DNA of 64,000 bases from Larimichthys crocea (taxonomy: Eukaryota > Chordata > Actinopteri > Sciaenidae). The stretch is from positions 11,753,157-11,817,156 of the forward strand of contig NC_040018.1 in the NCBI RefSeq assembly GCF_000972845.2, given 5' to 3'. The position numbers were made by a program, and so were the translations under genes. Positions within the stretch are counted from its first letter, which is position 1; the number at the start of each line of letters is the position of its first letter. Positions 38,401 to 49,155 of the stretch are shown one piece after another. The notes below the pieces were generated by a model, which saw nothing but the letters and a program-made list of their open reading frames with translations, made no database searches and had not been told where the DNA came from.

Positions 38401-41400
38401 TACACACAGTCTGCTCCATTGTACAGTTTCCTCAGAGTTTTTCCTCCCTGCTTTCAATAGTGCTGCTTCAACAAGTTACATTATCCAAGACTGCAAAGGT
38501 CATTTCAGTTGTTAATAGAAGAATAATTGCTATGGATATTTTAATAAGAGATTAATGGCGCAGACTTCCTGTCCATATTTCTGTCTTTCCCATCATCCCC
38601 CTCCCCTTCACTGACTTCTCTTTCTTTCCACTCTCAGGGGATGGTTTACTCAGCAGAATACATAAAGAAGAAACTGGAGCAGGAAATGATCTTGTCACAA
38701 GCTTTTGGAAGAGACTTGGTACACGACCCCACATACTATATACAGAATGGCAGGCTCAGTAATGAGCATTTTTATTGTGAAGTTGTATCGACACCCCTGT
38801 AGCACTCAATTCACGGCCGCACTTGGCCGTGCATCATCACACTAACCCTACTGTGTACAGAGATTTCTACAATTAGCAATAGAGGCAATTAGCTGAAGTG
38901 ATTATCTTCACTCCAGTGACAAAAGTGTCCTCTTGTGAGCGTAATGACTCTGACTGTCTCTCACAGAACAAGGGCACCATGCACTATGGGCTGGTCATAG
39001 TTGGGCACTCTCTTGGTGCAGGCACTGCTGCTATCCTCTCCTTCCTGCTGAGACCTCAGTATCCCACACTTCACTGCTACTCTTACTCTCCACCTGGTGG
39101 CCTTCTTAGGTGAGTCAGTCATTGTGTGTGGGTGTGGTGTGGTGTGTGTGTACAAAATACAAAAGACTACACGAGAGGACATCATTCATTCTGTTTGAGT
39201 TCATTGCAGGAAGTTATTAAACATCTGTTTGCCACTTTCACACATAATTTCCATGTTCATGTTTATAAATGTTAAACACATGTCTAACATGAATTTGGCA
39301 GTTTCAGACCAGCTGGTTAAATCCTGGTCACCGCTGTTTACTTAAGAACCTGGCTCTGTAGCTGTTGTTCAGTACACATCACTGCAATGGTCCCTGAAGT
39401 GTTTACACTGGAGAATAAACATGACAGTGTGAGCAATGTGGTGTAGTTTTCTTTTGTTTGTTTGGTTTAGGGGGGTTTGCCATTTTGCTTCTTTTTTCAG
39501 CATAGAGGCAGACTATTAATATGTCACAGGATAACAGTAATCCTAAAACCATTTCGTAGTAAGTGAATTGTAAGGCTGTTAAGTATTATAGAAATGTGTG
39601 TACATTCTTAATGAACATAGCCAATCCAGTGACAAACCTGCCATATGCCCAGGATGGACAAAACATATTGATTTTGGCCCAGTAAAGCAGTCAGAAAGGA
39701 GACGACACAGAAATTGTTTTTTTTAAATGTATCAAATGTTTTTATGAAAAGCCACAGTGTTGTACAAGAGATCCAAAGTGTTTGACACATGTATCCACAA
39801 GCTGTGCTTTGCACTTTCATTTGACTTTTTTTTTACACTTTCACACTTACTTTTTTTACACTAATTTAGTTTATTTTTAGTCCGGATCATTTACATTTTG
39901 TCTGTCTACATTCTAACACTAGCCAACGCCCGGCTGTACAACTGGCTGCAATGGTTAACTGTGTTTGCTATGCAAATCATACTGGTAGAGAAGTTTTTAC
40001 ATCTCAACATAGTTTAACACCTAAACAGTGTTCTCCACCACCAACAAATGAAATAAAATGAGAGAATATCTATTAATAGAATGGTGTTCTATGCAGTAGA
40101 CTTTCAGATTGTAGAATCTATATCAAGCAGCACTGAAGCTAATCTGGAGCCTTGTAGTAACCGTGTAATGTTGGTTTTTCCTGTAATTTGTCACCCATCT
40201 TTATAAAGGTTAAAGTCAAGTTTATCCGATGTTAGAGGATTGTGGCTGACATGTAACACCCTACAAGTCCTGATTGACAGGAAGTAGTATGCTGCTGAAA
40301 AATGCCCTTCCTCATGTGGGTACACATTATCTGCAATGGATGAACACAATATGCTATCATGTTAAGGTTTACTCTGTCATCAAAACCACAATCTACAGAT
40401 ATTAATGCCCTTCTGAATGCCATCTGGATGCCTGTAATTAGCCATTACATTCCCCCGCCGGACTGTACAGTTGTAACACTGCATGATGAGTCCTGCACAT
40501 CTTGGATAGGCCTCATACTGATTGTGCTGTAAGAGCGGTACAGCTGCAACCTCTGATCAGACTAGGCAATCTTTGCCAGTCATTGACAGTTAGAAGCCAC
40601 AAAAAGCAGAAGTGAGATGCTTTGTTCGTAATTGTGCACCACAATTGCACTGTGCCATTTATTCTTGCGCCGCCTAAAATCTCCCCTAGTCACCATTCAA
40701 GAGCCTTTGCCATCATAGAAAATGCTTTGATAATGTTTTTTTTTTTTGTGTTCAAGTATATTCATTATTCCATTCAAAAAGCAGCAACGCTTGAACCTGT
40801 TTTCCACACACCCTTGATCTGTGAGATCGTGTCCTAATCTGGTGATCTGTTCACATGCAAATCAAATGTGAAAATGGAGTTTCTATTGTTTGCACCTGTT
40901 TATGTTGTGACACACAGGCAAATGAAAAAGGAGGTTCAGGTTTTCTGTTTTTTTGTTATTGTTTTAATAAGGTTCTGTCAATCTTCTCTCGTATTCTAGT
41001 ATCACTCTTTGTGTGATATCTGATGTTGAGCAGTGTACGGTCTGTCATATACCAGTATTTGCTTCAGGTGGCTTCTGGTTGTTTTTAATGAACTTCCGAC
41101 AAACAAATGTTTGTTTTAAAGTGTGAGTTGGAAATGTGTAAGGAGAACTTCCTCTTGGTTCACATCCCTTAAATTCTCTGCATCCTGTTCACCTAATTTA
41201 ATTTATTGTTCTTTTTTAAAATTTTATTTACCCAGTGAGGATGCCATGGAGTACTCCAAAGAGTTTGTCTCATCCGTGGTATTAGGAAAAGACCTGGTAC
41301 CAAGGTATTTCTTCTTCTATATCCAGTACACTGTGGTTAACGTCACTTTGCAGCAGTATTACCACAACAGACATATCTGCTGCTGGTCTCTCCTAGGCTC

Positions 41401-43232
41401 GGCCTGTCACAACTGGAGGGTTTCCGGCGCCACCTTCTGGAAGTCTTACAGAAAAGTAACAAGGCAAAGGTGACTTAATCTCTTGACATTGTAGAAGACG
41501 ACGATGTCAATTGGACTTTGTACTATGAAAACATTTTAAAAAAGCAAGAAACTGACACAGTATGCCATCAGCTAGTCTTGCCAAGAACATTCTGTGCCAT
41601 TTTGCAATAACTTGGGGAGAAAAACAGCACATATTTTCATTTTCAAAATCCACCATGTAAACCCGGTGGCATCACACTCAACTGCAGGCTTCTAAACAAT
41701 CTCTAGCAACACCGCAGTCACAGTATCTCTGCTGTAATTAAAGTATTATGTAGTTAACCCCTGGCTGTTGCAGAAAAAAACTACAGTATACACACGATAA
41801 ATTTAGATTCAGATGTTGTGTTGCATAACTAAACTGAATTTTTCTTCTTTCTTGCAACAGTGGAGGATCATTGCGGGAGGCACCAAATGCATCCCGAAAT
41901 CAGAGCTTCCACTAGAGGATGATGATCCTCAGTCACAGCCAGCAGCGCCCCCCAGCAGTCGCCTGTGGCTCCACCCCAGTGACCTCAGCATTGCCCTTTC
42001 AGCCTCCACCCCCCTCTATCCTCCCGGCAGGATCATCCATGTGGTGCACAACCATCCTCCAGAAACATGGTGAGAAAATTGATTTGAAAGCTGTGGGTAG
42101 ATTAAAGTCATTAAATCCCCAAATGTTGTTTTCTGTTTTATTGAAAAGACTGAAGACTCCAAAAGGGAGATCAGTCATCATCTGCGCTTAAAACACAGCT
42201 ACCTCAGATCTACACAGATCTTTATATTTGTTTAACACCTGTGACATAAAAACTCTGGCAGAAAGGTATACGCTGCATACTTGGGACAGTGTGGGTTTAC
42301 AGTGTGTCCTGCCCTCTTCTTTTATCTGCTGTCTAATATCATGTTTTATTTTACAGCCTGTTTCTTCGTACCTAGTGTTTTTAATATTGTACAGCATGGG
42401 AATTGATTGAAAGGGGAGATACACATCTGTATCAATGATGTTTAGAGATATTAAAATTTTGATACTGATTCTGTTAGACACTGGTATCAAACGTACGGGC
42501 TGGGCTGTAATCCAACGCCAGAATACATTTTGTTTCAGTTGTCTTATGAATAACAGGTGCATGTCATTCTATATCCTAAAAAAAAGATAAAAGAGGTATT
42601 CGTGATACGAGATGCCAATGATAGTTGTTAAACATCTGGAAAAAATGATATTTTGCTATCTTTATCCATTTGTCAAGTTAGATAACACTGTCTGGCTGTG
42701 TTTAAAGGTGCGGTGTGCAAGAGTTAGGGGGCTCTATCTACAGAATCTGGCAGAAATGGACTACAATATTCATATTTTTATTCTATAATCATCTTAAAGT
42801 AAGAATTCTTTTGTTTTTGTTAGCCTAGAATCAGTCCACTGTGTTGAACCTCCATGTTTCTACAGTAGCTCATAACAGACACACTAAACAGTGGCTATAG
42901 GTCCTTTCGTGCAATTTGTGAATATAGTTTCTCGTTCCTGCTAGGAAGGATGTGGGAGGGGGTTGCAATCATCATCTACACGATTAGATGCCTCTAAAAT
43001 CCTACACACTGGTTTCTGGCTTCTAATACACAATCCAAGATAAAAGACAAGTGATGGTTGGTTTGCAGACCATCAATGAAAGCCAGCTGACTCGAATGAA
43101 GCCATTGGCGGTGCAACAATCTGATCTCTGGTCATTTCTAGTCTGTCACAAAATATTCCATTCAGCAGTGTGATAAGAAGTGATACGAAATGTAGGATAC
43201 TAAGACTGTGTGTTTACTGTCCATGACTGACA

Positions 43233-43271
<39 letters not shown>

Positions 43272-46200
43272 TCTCTTTCTCTTTCTGTAGCTGTGGCCAG
43301 GAGGAGCCAACCTACTCAGCTCTGTGGGGGGACAACAAGGCCTTCGATGAGGTCATCATATCACCCGCCATGCTTAATGAGCACATGCCCCACATGGTGA
43401 TGGAAGGCCTAAACAAGGTCTGTTTTTATCTGTGTGCATGCAGATGGATTTGGCAGGGTGGTATTTGAAATGGTGGTGAAATGCTGTTTCTCATTTCCAA
43501 CACTGGATAACTGAATTAATGGATGAGCAGTATGTGTGAATCCTCTATAACTATAAAAATTCAAATGCTTTCACAAATATTTTTTAACCATTATTCATAA
43601 AGGGGGCATACTACTTTTTTTTTTTTAATCACCTGTTGTACACCATCCACTTTTATATTTGGCAAAACTTCATCCTGAAGTTTTCAAAGTCTTTCTTCTA
43701 AATTAGAAACATCCAGTGGTTATTTAGCCACATGCTGAAAACTGTGTTTTCAGTTGTATGCTCCTTATATGTTGAGTTACAAATTATTTTTGGAAGATTT
43801 GGAAAATTGAATCTGAGTACTGTATAAGGTCAATTTATGCATGACACATCACTAACCTGTAACTTAATCTATAACACCTTTTTGTTTTCTTCACATTGCT
43901 CCAGTTTTCAAGCATGGGAAGTGTTCACTCCTGGTTTGGTTTCATGGTGTCCTTTGGTCTTATGACTATGAATTACGAGCACTGAACATCATCTTCGGAT
44001 AACAGGGTCTTAAAATGTATGTTTGCATGTGATGGATCCACTATGGGGCTTGCACTTGTCTTGTGGATGAAGAGTTAAAGCTGTAAGTTTGTTCCTCTCT
44101 ATGTACAATCTCTTAAACCTGGTTGCTCCAGATCTGTAGCTTTGGATGGATGTTGGATGTGCGTGTGCCGTTGCATGCTGTGCCTAGTCTGTAGTATGAT
44201 GCCTCTGGTGTTTCTGCAGGTCCTGGAACCATTTTGTCCCCTGTCCGAGCAGGAATACTCGGAACCAGAGGAACTGGAAGTCAATCAACCTCCCAGCAGT
44301 AACACTGTGTTCATAATCTCAGAAACAGAATTAAACTCTAGTCCTCTTCCTTCTGATTCCTCGCCTCCCACACACAAAGACCTGTCTTGCACCACCTCCC
44401 TCACAGTGTCAGAGGCTCCCTCTGTCCCTTTGACTGTCGTTGCTTCTCCCTCTCATTCAGCTTCTGAGTCTCCTCCTCCTCTGTCAGACTGTACTCCTCT
44501 TTCACAGCCATGCATGGTGTCTGCCCTCCGACTTTCTAACGGTCGATCTGACCCTCACCCAGGAGCACTTTCAGTTGAAAATGATTCATGCATTCCTCCA
44601 CAAACCCAATCGGGCCCACCCAATTCTAACATCTGTGTAGATGTGATTGCTGTTCCTCTTCCTGAAATGATATCTGATGAGTCTCACTGCACTCAAATAG
44701 AAAATCGAGACATAGCTATACAAAAAAGTCCTGATTCTCTTGGATAGACTTTATGACAAACTCAGGATTTGGTGTTTGTTCTTGGAGACTTGCCTTCTTG
44801 AATAACTGGTACTGACATTTAAAAAGTCATTACAGAGGAGTGGAGAGAGAGTGCCATTTCCTCCACTAAAAGAAGTCACGAAAGACAGGAATGCAAAGGA
44901 GCTCCACTGGTATAGCAGTTGAGGAAAAACCGGAAAAGTGCTCTCTTGTGCCCTTAAGATTTCCTCCTAGCTTTCTTTTCCCCTAACATGCACATTCAAC
45001 TGGTGGCTGAATACAACATGTACAGACAAGCTCACTGCATGCCGTCAAAAGGTGTTCTAGGAAAAGTAAGAAACAGGGAAATTAAAAGAATGTGAAGAGT
45101 TGCCCCGTGCAAGTTGAGGCAACGGATGCGTTTACACGACATTGAGGTGATGGTGTGGATAATGGTACGAGAATATGTAATCCCTTTAAACCTTATAGTA
45201 AAGCCAGTGTTTTCTAACCCTGCATGATGAGTCCAACCCCACCTATTAATGAGATTCATCATCCAGCTTTCTTCATATCAACCTTTCATTCTTTTCTATT
45301 CCTCTCACAGCTACGATACATTTGGTCAAGTGCTGTGGCACGAACTTGCTAACCCCGTTCCTCAAGCTGACAAGTTTTCTTTGTATGCACCAAGTTTCCA
45401 TGGTAACCTAATTTCTTCCACATTAACTGCTCTTTCTTCCTCCTTGGCTGGGTTTTTTTTTTTTTTTTTCAGTTGTCGCTGCAGCTCTTCTCACAGGATA
45501 TCTTTGTCTCTTTCTGCCTTTTTATGAAAGCACATATTGAGCTTTTCCTCAATCATAATCCCTTTGAGGAATTGTCAATTACTCAGCAGCAGCAGATGGA
45601 GTATCAAGAGGGAACAAATTTGTAAATATGGAGTACACCACTCGGCTCCACTGCCCTGCTGTAAAATTGCTCACCGAGTCTGACAAATTTATGATTTCTT
45701 CTTATTACTGGCTTGGTACAATGGAGAACTCCAATTAACAAGACTGAAAACTGTAATTGTATTTCTATGTTCTCCATTGTGCATTTCATAATGTGTTTTC
45801 ATAAATTATATGTGTCCTATGAATCTATGGCTGCAGGAATTTCTGCACATGATGGTGCATAATGCAAAAGTATAAATTTCTCTCTCTGGGTACAGAGTCT
45901 GTAGGCTCAGGTTTTTACTTTAGTTAGTTTTTGTGGTTGTGTTTTTGATTTTCTTGGTGCCAAATAGGTGCTGTAATTCATCACTTGCAGCAGCCTTGTT
46001 CTCATGTATCATTTGTCAAACTCACCCATGTAACATTGTCATGTTTTCATATGTGATCCATAACCATCTGCATGACCCAAACATAATAAAACATGTTCAT
46101 TCAGTGCCACTTGATCTTACTGAACTCTCTCAGATCTTTTTTTTTTTTTTTTTATCTGAGGGACCATTTCTTCCTAGTTTTACCACTTTATGTTCCATTA

Positions 46201-49155
46201 TTGTCACATGAATTGTATGTCTTACTTCTGTGTTTTTGTCTTCTTGCTGTTCCATTTGTTTTATATCATAATGTGCTTCCACCAAGTGTTTTAACTCATT
46301 AAAGTTAACCAAATATATGTAATCGTGTGTTGTGATTTGCCGTTAGTGTCTGTTCTCCTCACATGTTTAACTATTAACACAACACCGTCCAAATGTTGTG
46401 AAGCAGGGTTTTGTTGAATGTTTTCGAAGTCGCACATGCAGCTGGCTTACTATTTCTTATCGAACTGTAGGTCTTGCACAGTTGTTGCTCATACATTATG
46501 ACTCCGTTGTGGGTGTTTAATGTCAGTTGTAGTAGGTGTAAGCTCACCTTTAGATTGCACTTACATTCATCTGAACTACACTGTGCTTTAATAATAGATG
46601 CAATTATATCTGCAGATGAATGTCCTGCATAATTTGTGGTTTCTTGGAATGTTGAAGGTGAATCAAATACACAACTGGACATTTATGATCGTGTATTTAT
46701 TCTTCAGGTACCTGATAAATGACGTACTTACAGATGACCACTCACTGTGTGTTGATACATTGCTAAACTATTAATGACCAGTGGATTACATATTGATCTA
46801 CTGATTTATCTAAACCTGCATTGAGAAACTGGCACACTTAAAAAAAATGTCTTTAAAAACTGGTTATACAGGCATCTCAGTTTACAACAAAGCTGAAAAA
46901 TATCGCAATTGAATAGGTCAGTGGAGTTATTTATTTGTTCAGTTTACAAAAGTAAATAGTAGGCGTAAAGTGTATTGGTTGGCAGCAATGTAACTTTTAA
47001 TGTTTTGGGTATTACAACTGAGCTTGTGCGTCTCTGTGTGTGCAATTATTCTGTTCATCTTTACTGCTCTCTTGGTCTCTTCACTCCTTTATCTGTCAAG
47101 TCATGTGTCTGTGTATACCTCTGTGCTTGTGACAGGTACTGGAGAACTACAACAAAGGGAAAACTGCTTTGCTGTCGGCAGCCAAGATCATGGTTAGCCC
47201 TACAGAAGTGGACTTGAACCCGGAGTCCATTTTCATGGATGCATCAACAACTTCTCATCAGCCGACGCCTACAACCCACCACCGCAGGAACAGTAGTGTT
47301 CGGTTAGTACACCAGGCACCACTGTGGGTGTGTTGGAGCCTAAAAGAACATATAAAACACTTTGTTTGATCCTCTGTATATTCAGTTCCCCCTCTAACTT
47401 CATATATAATGCAGGAAAACTCTTCAGAAACTGTAGGGATAAACATGGGGACATGTCTAATCTTTTATTTATCTACCCAGTACTAAACAATACTACTGCT
47501 ACTAACTGCTTACTTTATTGTTTTCTCAAAATCGTCATTTCTGTCTGTTCCGTTTGGTTTAAAAAACAAGACAAAAACCATTGTCACGGTAAGCAAAGCA
47601 TGCCAATACTAATTCTGCATAATGTGCTCCCCTTTCTTATGCACGCATGCACGCTGTCTGACCACAGAGCAGTTACAACGTATGGTAGTATTCAGTTCCC
47701 ACCTCGCCCTATCTGGTTTAGCCCCTGTCCAAAGTCAAGTCCTCGTAGTAACTGTTGAATTATGATGTTACCTCTTCTGTATTAAATGCTAATTCAAGAG
47801 CATACTACTAGGATACACCCAGTCTATCCTTTTCCGTCTTTCTTCCATCTATGTAATGTTTTGCTTGTAGTGTTCACCTAGTCTATAGAATCTAGATATG
47901 GTCTAGTAACTAACACGTACCCATTTTTCCTGGATTTAACCATGCGTAAGTTGTGTTGACCCGTTATTTATGTCTGTCTTGTGTTTTGGATCCCTTCTCC
48001 CCTCCTTTCCCTGCCATTACTCTCCAACCCCTTCTTCTCCTCTCCTCTAGTTCATGTGCCCAGTCTGAAATATCTCTGGACGGTTTCTCTGAGTGCCCTC
48101 CTCCCCCAGTGCCTGTAGTGTTGCGTGGAGCACGGGAGCGCCTGGCAGTGGAGCTGAGAGACCGCAAAGCACCACTGGCCGTCATGGAGAGTCTCTCCGA
48201 CGCCGAATCCCTCTATAGTCTAGATTCCCGGCGCTCTTCGGCTGCGCTGCGGGGTTCACCAATGCTGAGTAGCCTCCCGTTCCCTTTGGATGCCCCGATA
48301 CCAGAGGAGAACCCGTCTCTCAGCTCTCGCACTGAACTACTGGCTGCTGACTGCCTCTGCCAGGAAACGCCAGAGCACATGGGTGAGGTTGGACCCTTCT
48401 TTACCCCACTGGAATCCAGATCCACCCCGGATTACCCCATGCGGCTGTCTCCAGCCACACCTCGCTACAGCGGCCACCATTCCCCAGCTCTGCTAAACCA
48501 GAGTGCCATGGCCCAGCCTTTCAAACCAGAGCCTAACACCAACCCAAGAATACTCCCTGATGGGGATCACCAACAGATTCCTGGTGTCTACAGCCCAGGG
48601 AGCACTCCTATCGCTCCGCTCAGCCCACAAATTGGTTCTAGACAAATGGATAGAGAAAAGGAAGATTGGGAGCTGGAGACAGCAGAGAAACAGTTAAGTG
48701 CAGAGACCAAACTAGCAGCTTCTACTCCTCCACCACAACTATCCAATGGGAATCCCAGCCAGGCAGTGCTAGAGTTCGCCCAGTACTTGGACTCCCTATT
48801 CAGATTGGACGGCAGCAGCTCACCGCCTCTGGAGCTGTCTGATGGGGAGTCTGAGTCAGGCCGGGGCTCCTTTGAGCAGGGTGAGTGTCTCGGAGATGGA
48901 CAGCAGTTGGATGACAAACAACTTCTGGCCAGAGCAACACTGGAGCCTAACCTAGTCCCCAAACCCCCTCGCACTTTTGCTGGATCTGCTGACCCCTCTT
49001 CGGGCATCTCTTTGTCACCCTCCTTCCCTCTCTCCTCGTCGGAGGAGCTCAACGACCTTTCCCCCGGTGAGGGTGCCCTGCCAGCCATACACTCCCTACG
49101 GACATCTACCCCTTGCCACTGTCCTGAAGAGAACACACTATCATCTATGGTGTAG
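32438..49155 (+). CDS. dagla: Diacylglycerol lipase alpha
   Basis: This sn-1-specific diacylglycerol lipase makes the endocannabinoid 2-arachidonoylglycerol at postsynaptic membranes. Nineteen coding exons: 32438-32532, 32621-32832, 32996-33097, 33193-33331, 33478-33565, 34278-34412, 34530-34607, 34969-35093, 35396-35546, 37277-37360, 38288-38365, 38638-38718, 38967-39109, 41236-41304, 41397-41469, 41861-42069, 43291-43417, 47136-47302, 48051-49155. They total 3261 nt, 1086 aa (human 1042), all GT-AG and in frame. The N-terminus ([20 protein letters not shown]) leads into four transmembrane segments (about 19-43, 61-81, 103-123, 137-157). The lipase domain has the GHSLG elbow. Triad residues are Ser471, Asp523 (LGKDLVP) and His652 (SPAMLNEH), aligned with human Ser472, Asp524 and His650. 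The C-tail keeps RRNSSV and the Homer-binding PPRTF motif (residues 1024-1028). An ATG seven bases after the exon acceptor gives the conserved start. An alternative last exon lies in intron 17. Confidence 0.97.
35547..37276 (+). other. dagla: dagla intron 9
   Basis: 1.73 kb, bounded by GTGAGT and ATACAG. No exon-like frame, transposon or array recognised. Confidence 0.8.
37361..38287 (+). other. dagla: dagla intron 10, with a fish repeat fragment
   Basis: At about 37775-37905 the motifs 'CATAGCAACGGTCTGTTATT', 'AATAACAGGCCGTTGAA' and 'CCAATCAGAATCGAGTATTC' form a repeat block I recognise from many teleost genomes. Its two AACGGTCTGTTATT / AATAACAGGCCGTT parts are partly self-complementary. 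The rest is unremarkable. Confidence 0.55.
39110..41235 (+). other. dagla: dagla intron 13
   Basis: 2.1 kb, bounded by GTGAGTC and TTTACCCAG. It starts with a GT-rich stretch (39122-39152). Nothing else recognisable. Confidence 0.8.
42702..43012 (+). mobile_element. TIR element (MITE) in dagla intron 16
   Basis: It starts TTAAAGGTGCGGTGTGCAAGA and ends ATCCTACACACTGG, so the termini are imperfect inverted repeats (the inverse of the end reads CCAGTGTGTAGGAT). The internal marks CATGTTTCTACAGTAGC, AAACAGTGGCT and CCTTTCGTGC are shared with the truncated copy at 18658-18862. No coding frame; about 310 bp. Probable non-autonomous DNA transposon; superfamily not determined. Confidence 0.65.
43235..43286 (+). 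repeat. CT/CTTT microsatellite forming the exon 17 polypyrimidine tract
   Basis: A run of CT units passes into TTTCTC units and ends four bases before the acceptor AG of dagla exon 17 (43291). Confidence 0.95.
44220..44747 (+). CDS. dagla: Candidate alternative last coding exon of dagla (175 codons, own stop)
   Basis: The acceptor TGTTTCTGCAG ends at 44219. Reading from 44220 in the phase set by exon 17 (which ends at a codon boundary, 43417) gives [21 protein letters not shown] Ser/Pro/Thr-rich tail follows and ends at TAG 44745-44747. The regular exon 18 also begins with the codons VLE (VLENYNK), so the two exons are interchangeable in frame. The resulting protein would be 838 aa: residues 1-663 with all membrane helices and the complete triad, then 175 new residues replacing the long regulatory tail. 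Candidate poly(A) signals follow (ATTAAA 45081-45086; AATAAA 46085-46090). I recognise no domain in the new tail and recall no mammalian equivalent. It could instead be a chance open frame, but 175 open codons in phase after a good acceptor is unlikely by chance. Confidence 0.55.
   Translation, partial: VLEPFCPLSEQEYSEPEELEVNQPPSSNTVFIISETELNSSPLPSDSSPPTHKDLSCTTSLTVSEAPSVPLTVVASPSHSASESPPPLSDCTPLSQPCMVSALRLSNGRSDPHPGALSVENDSCIPPQTQSGPPNSNICVDVIAVPLPEMISDESHCTQIENRDIAIQKSPDSLG
45081..45086 (+). promoter_or_regulatory. dagla: Candidate intronic poly(A) signal for the short dagla transcript
   Basis: ATTAAA lies 334 bases after the alternative stop codon, followed by a TGTGAAGAGTTG stretch. It is a weak variant signal; a stronger AATAAA is at 46085-46090. 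Confidence 0.3.

Larger units (their letters stand above)
43418..47135 (+). other. dagla: dagla intron 17 (3.7 kb)
   Basis: The intron contains the candidate alternative terminal exon (44220-44747) and T-rich runs near 43617, 45450 and 46137. No other exon or known transposon is recognised. Confidence 0.75.

Noticed and set aside
38812..38831. Small GC-rich hairpin (CACGGCC...GGCCGTG)
   Set aside because: Only 7 bp per arm; expected by chance in a window of this size.
47303..48050. Possible cassette exon between dagla exons 18 and 19
   Set aside because: Some AG/GT pairs exist, but no in-phase open segment resembling known tail sequence was found.
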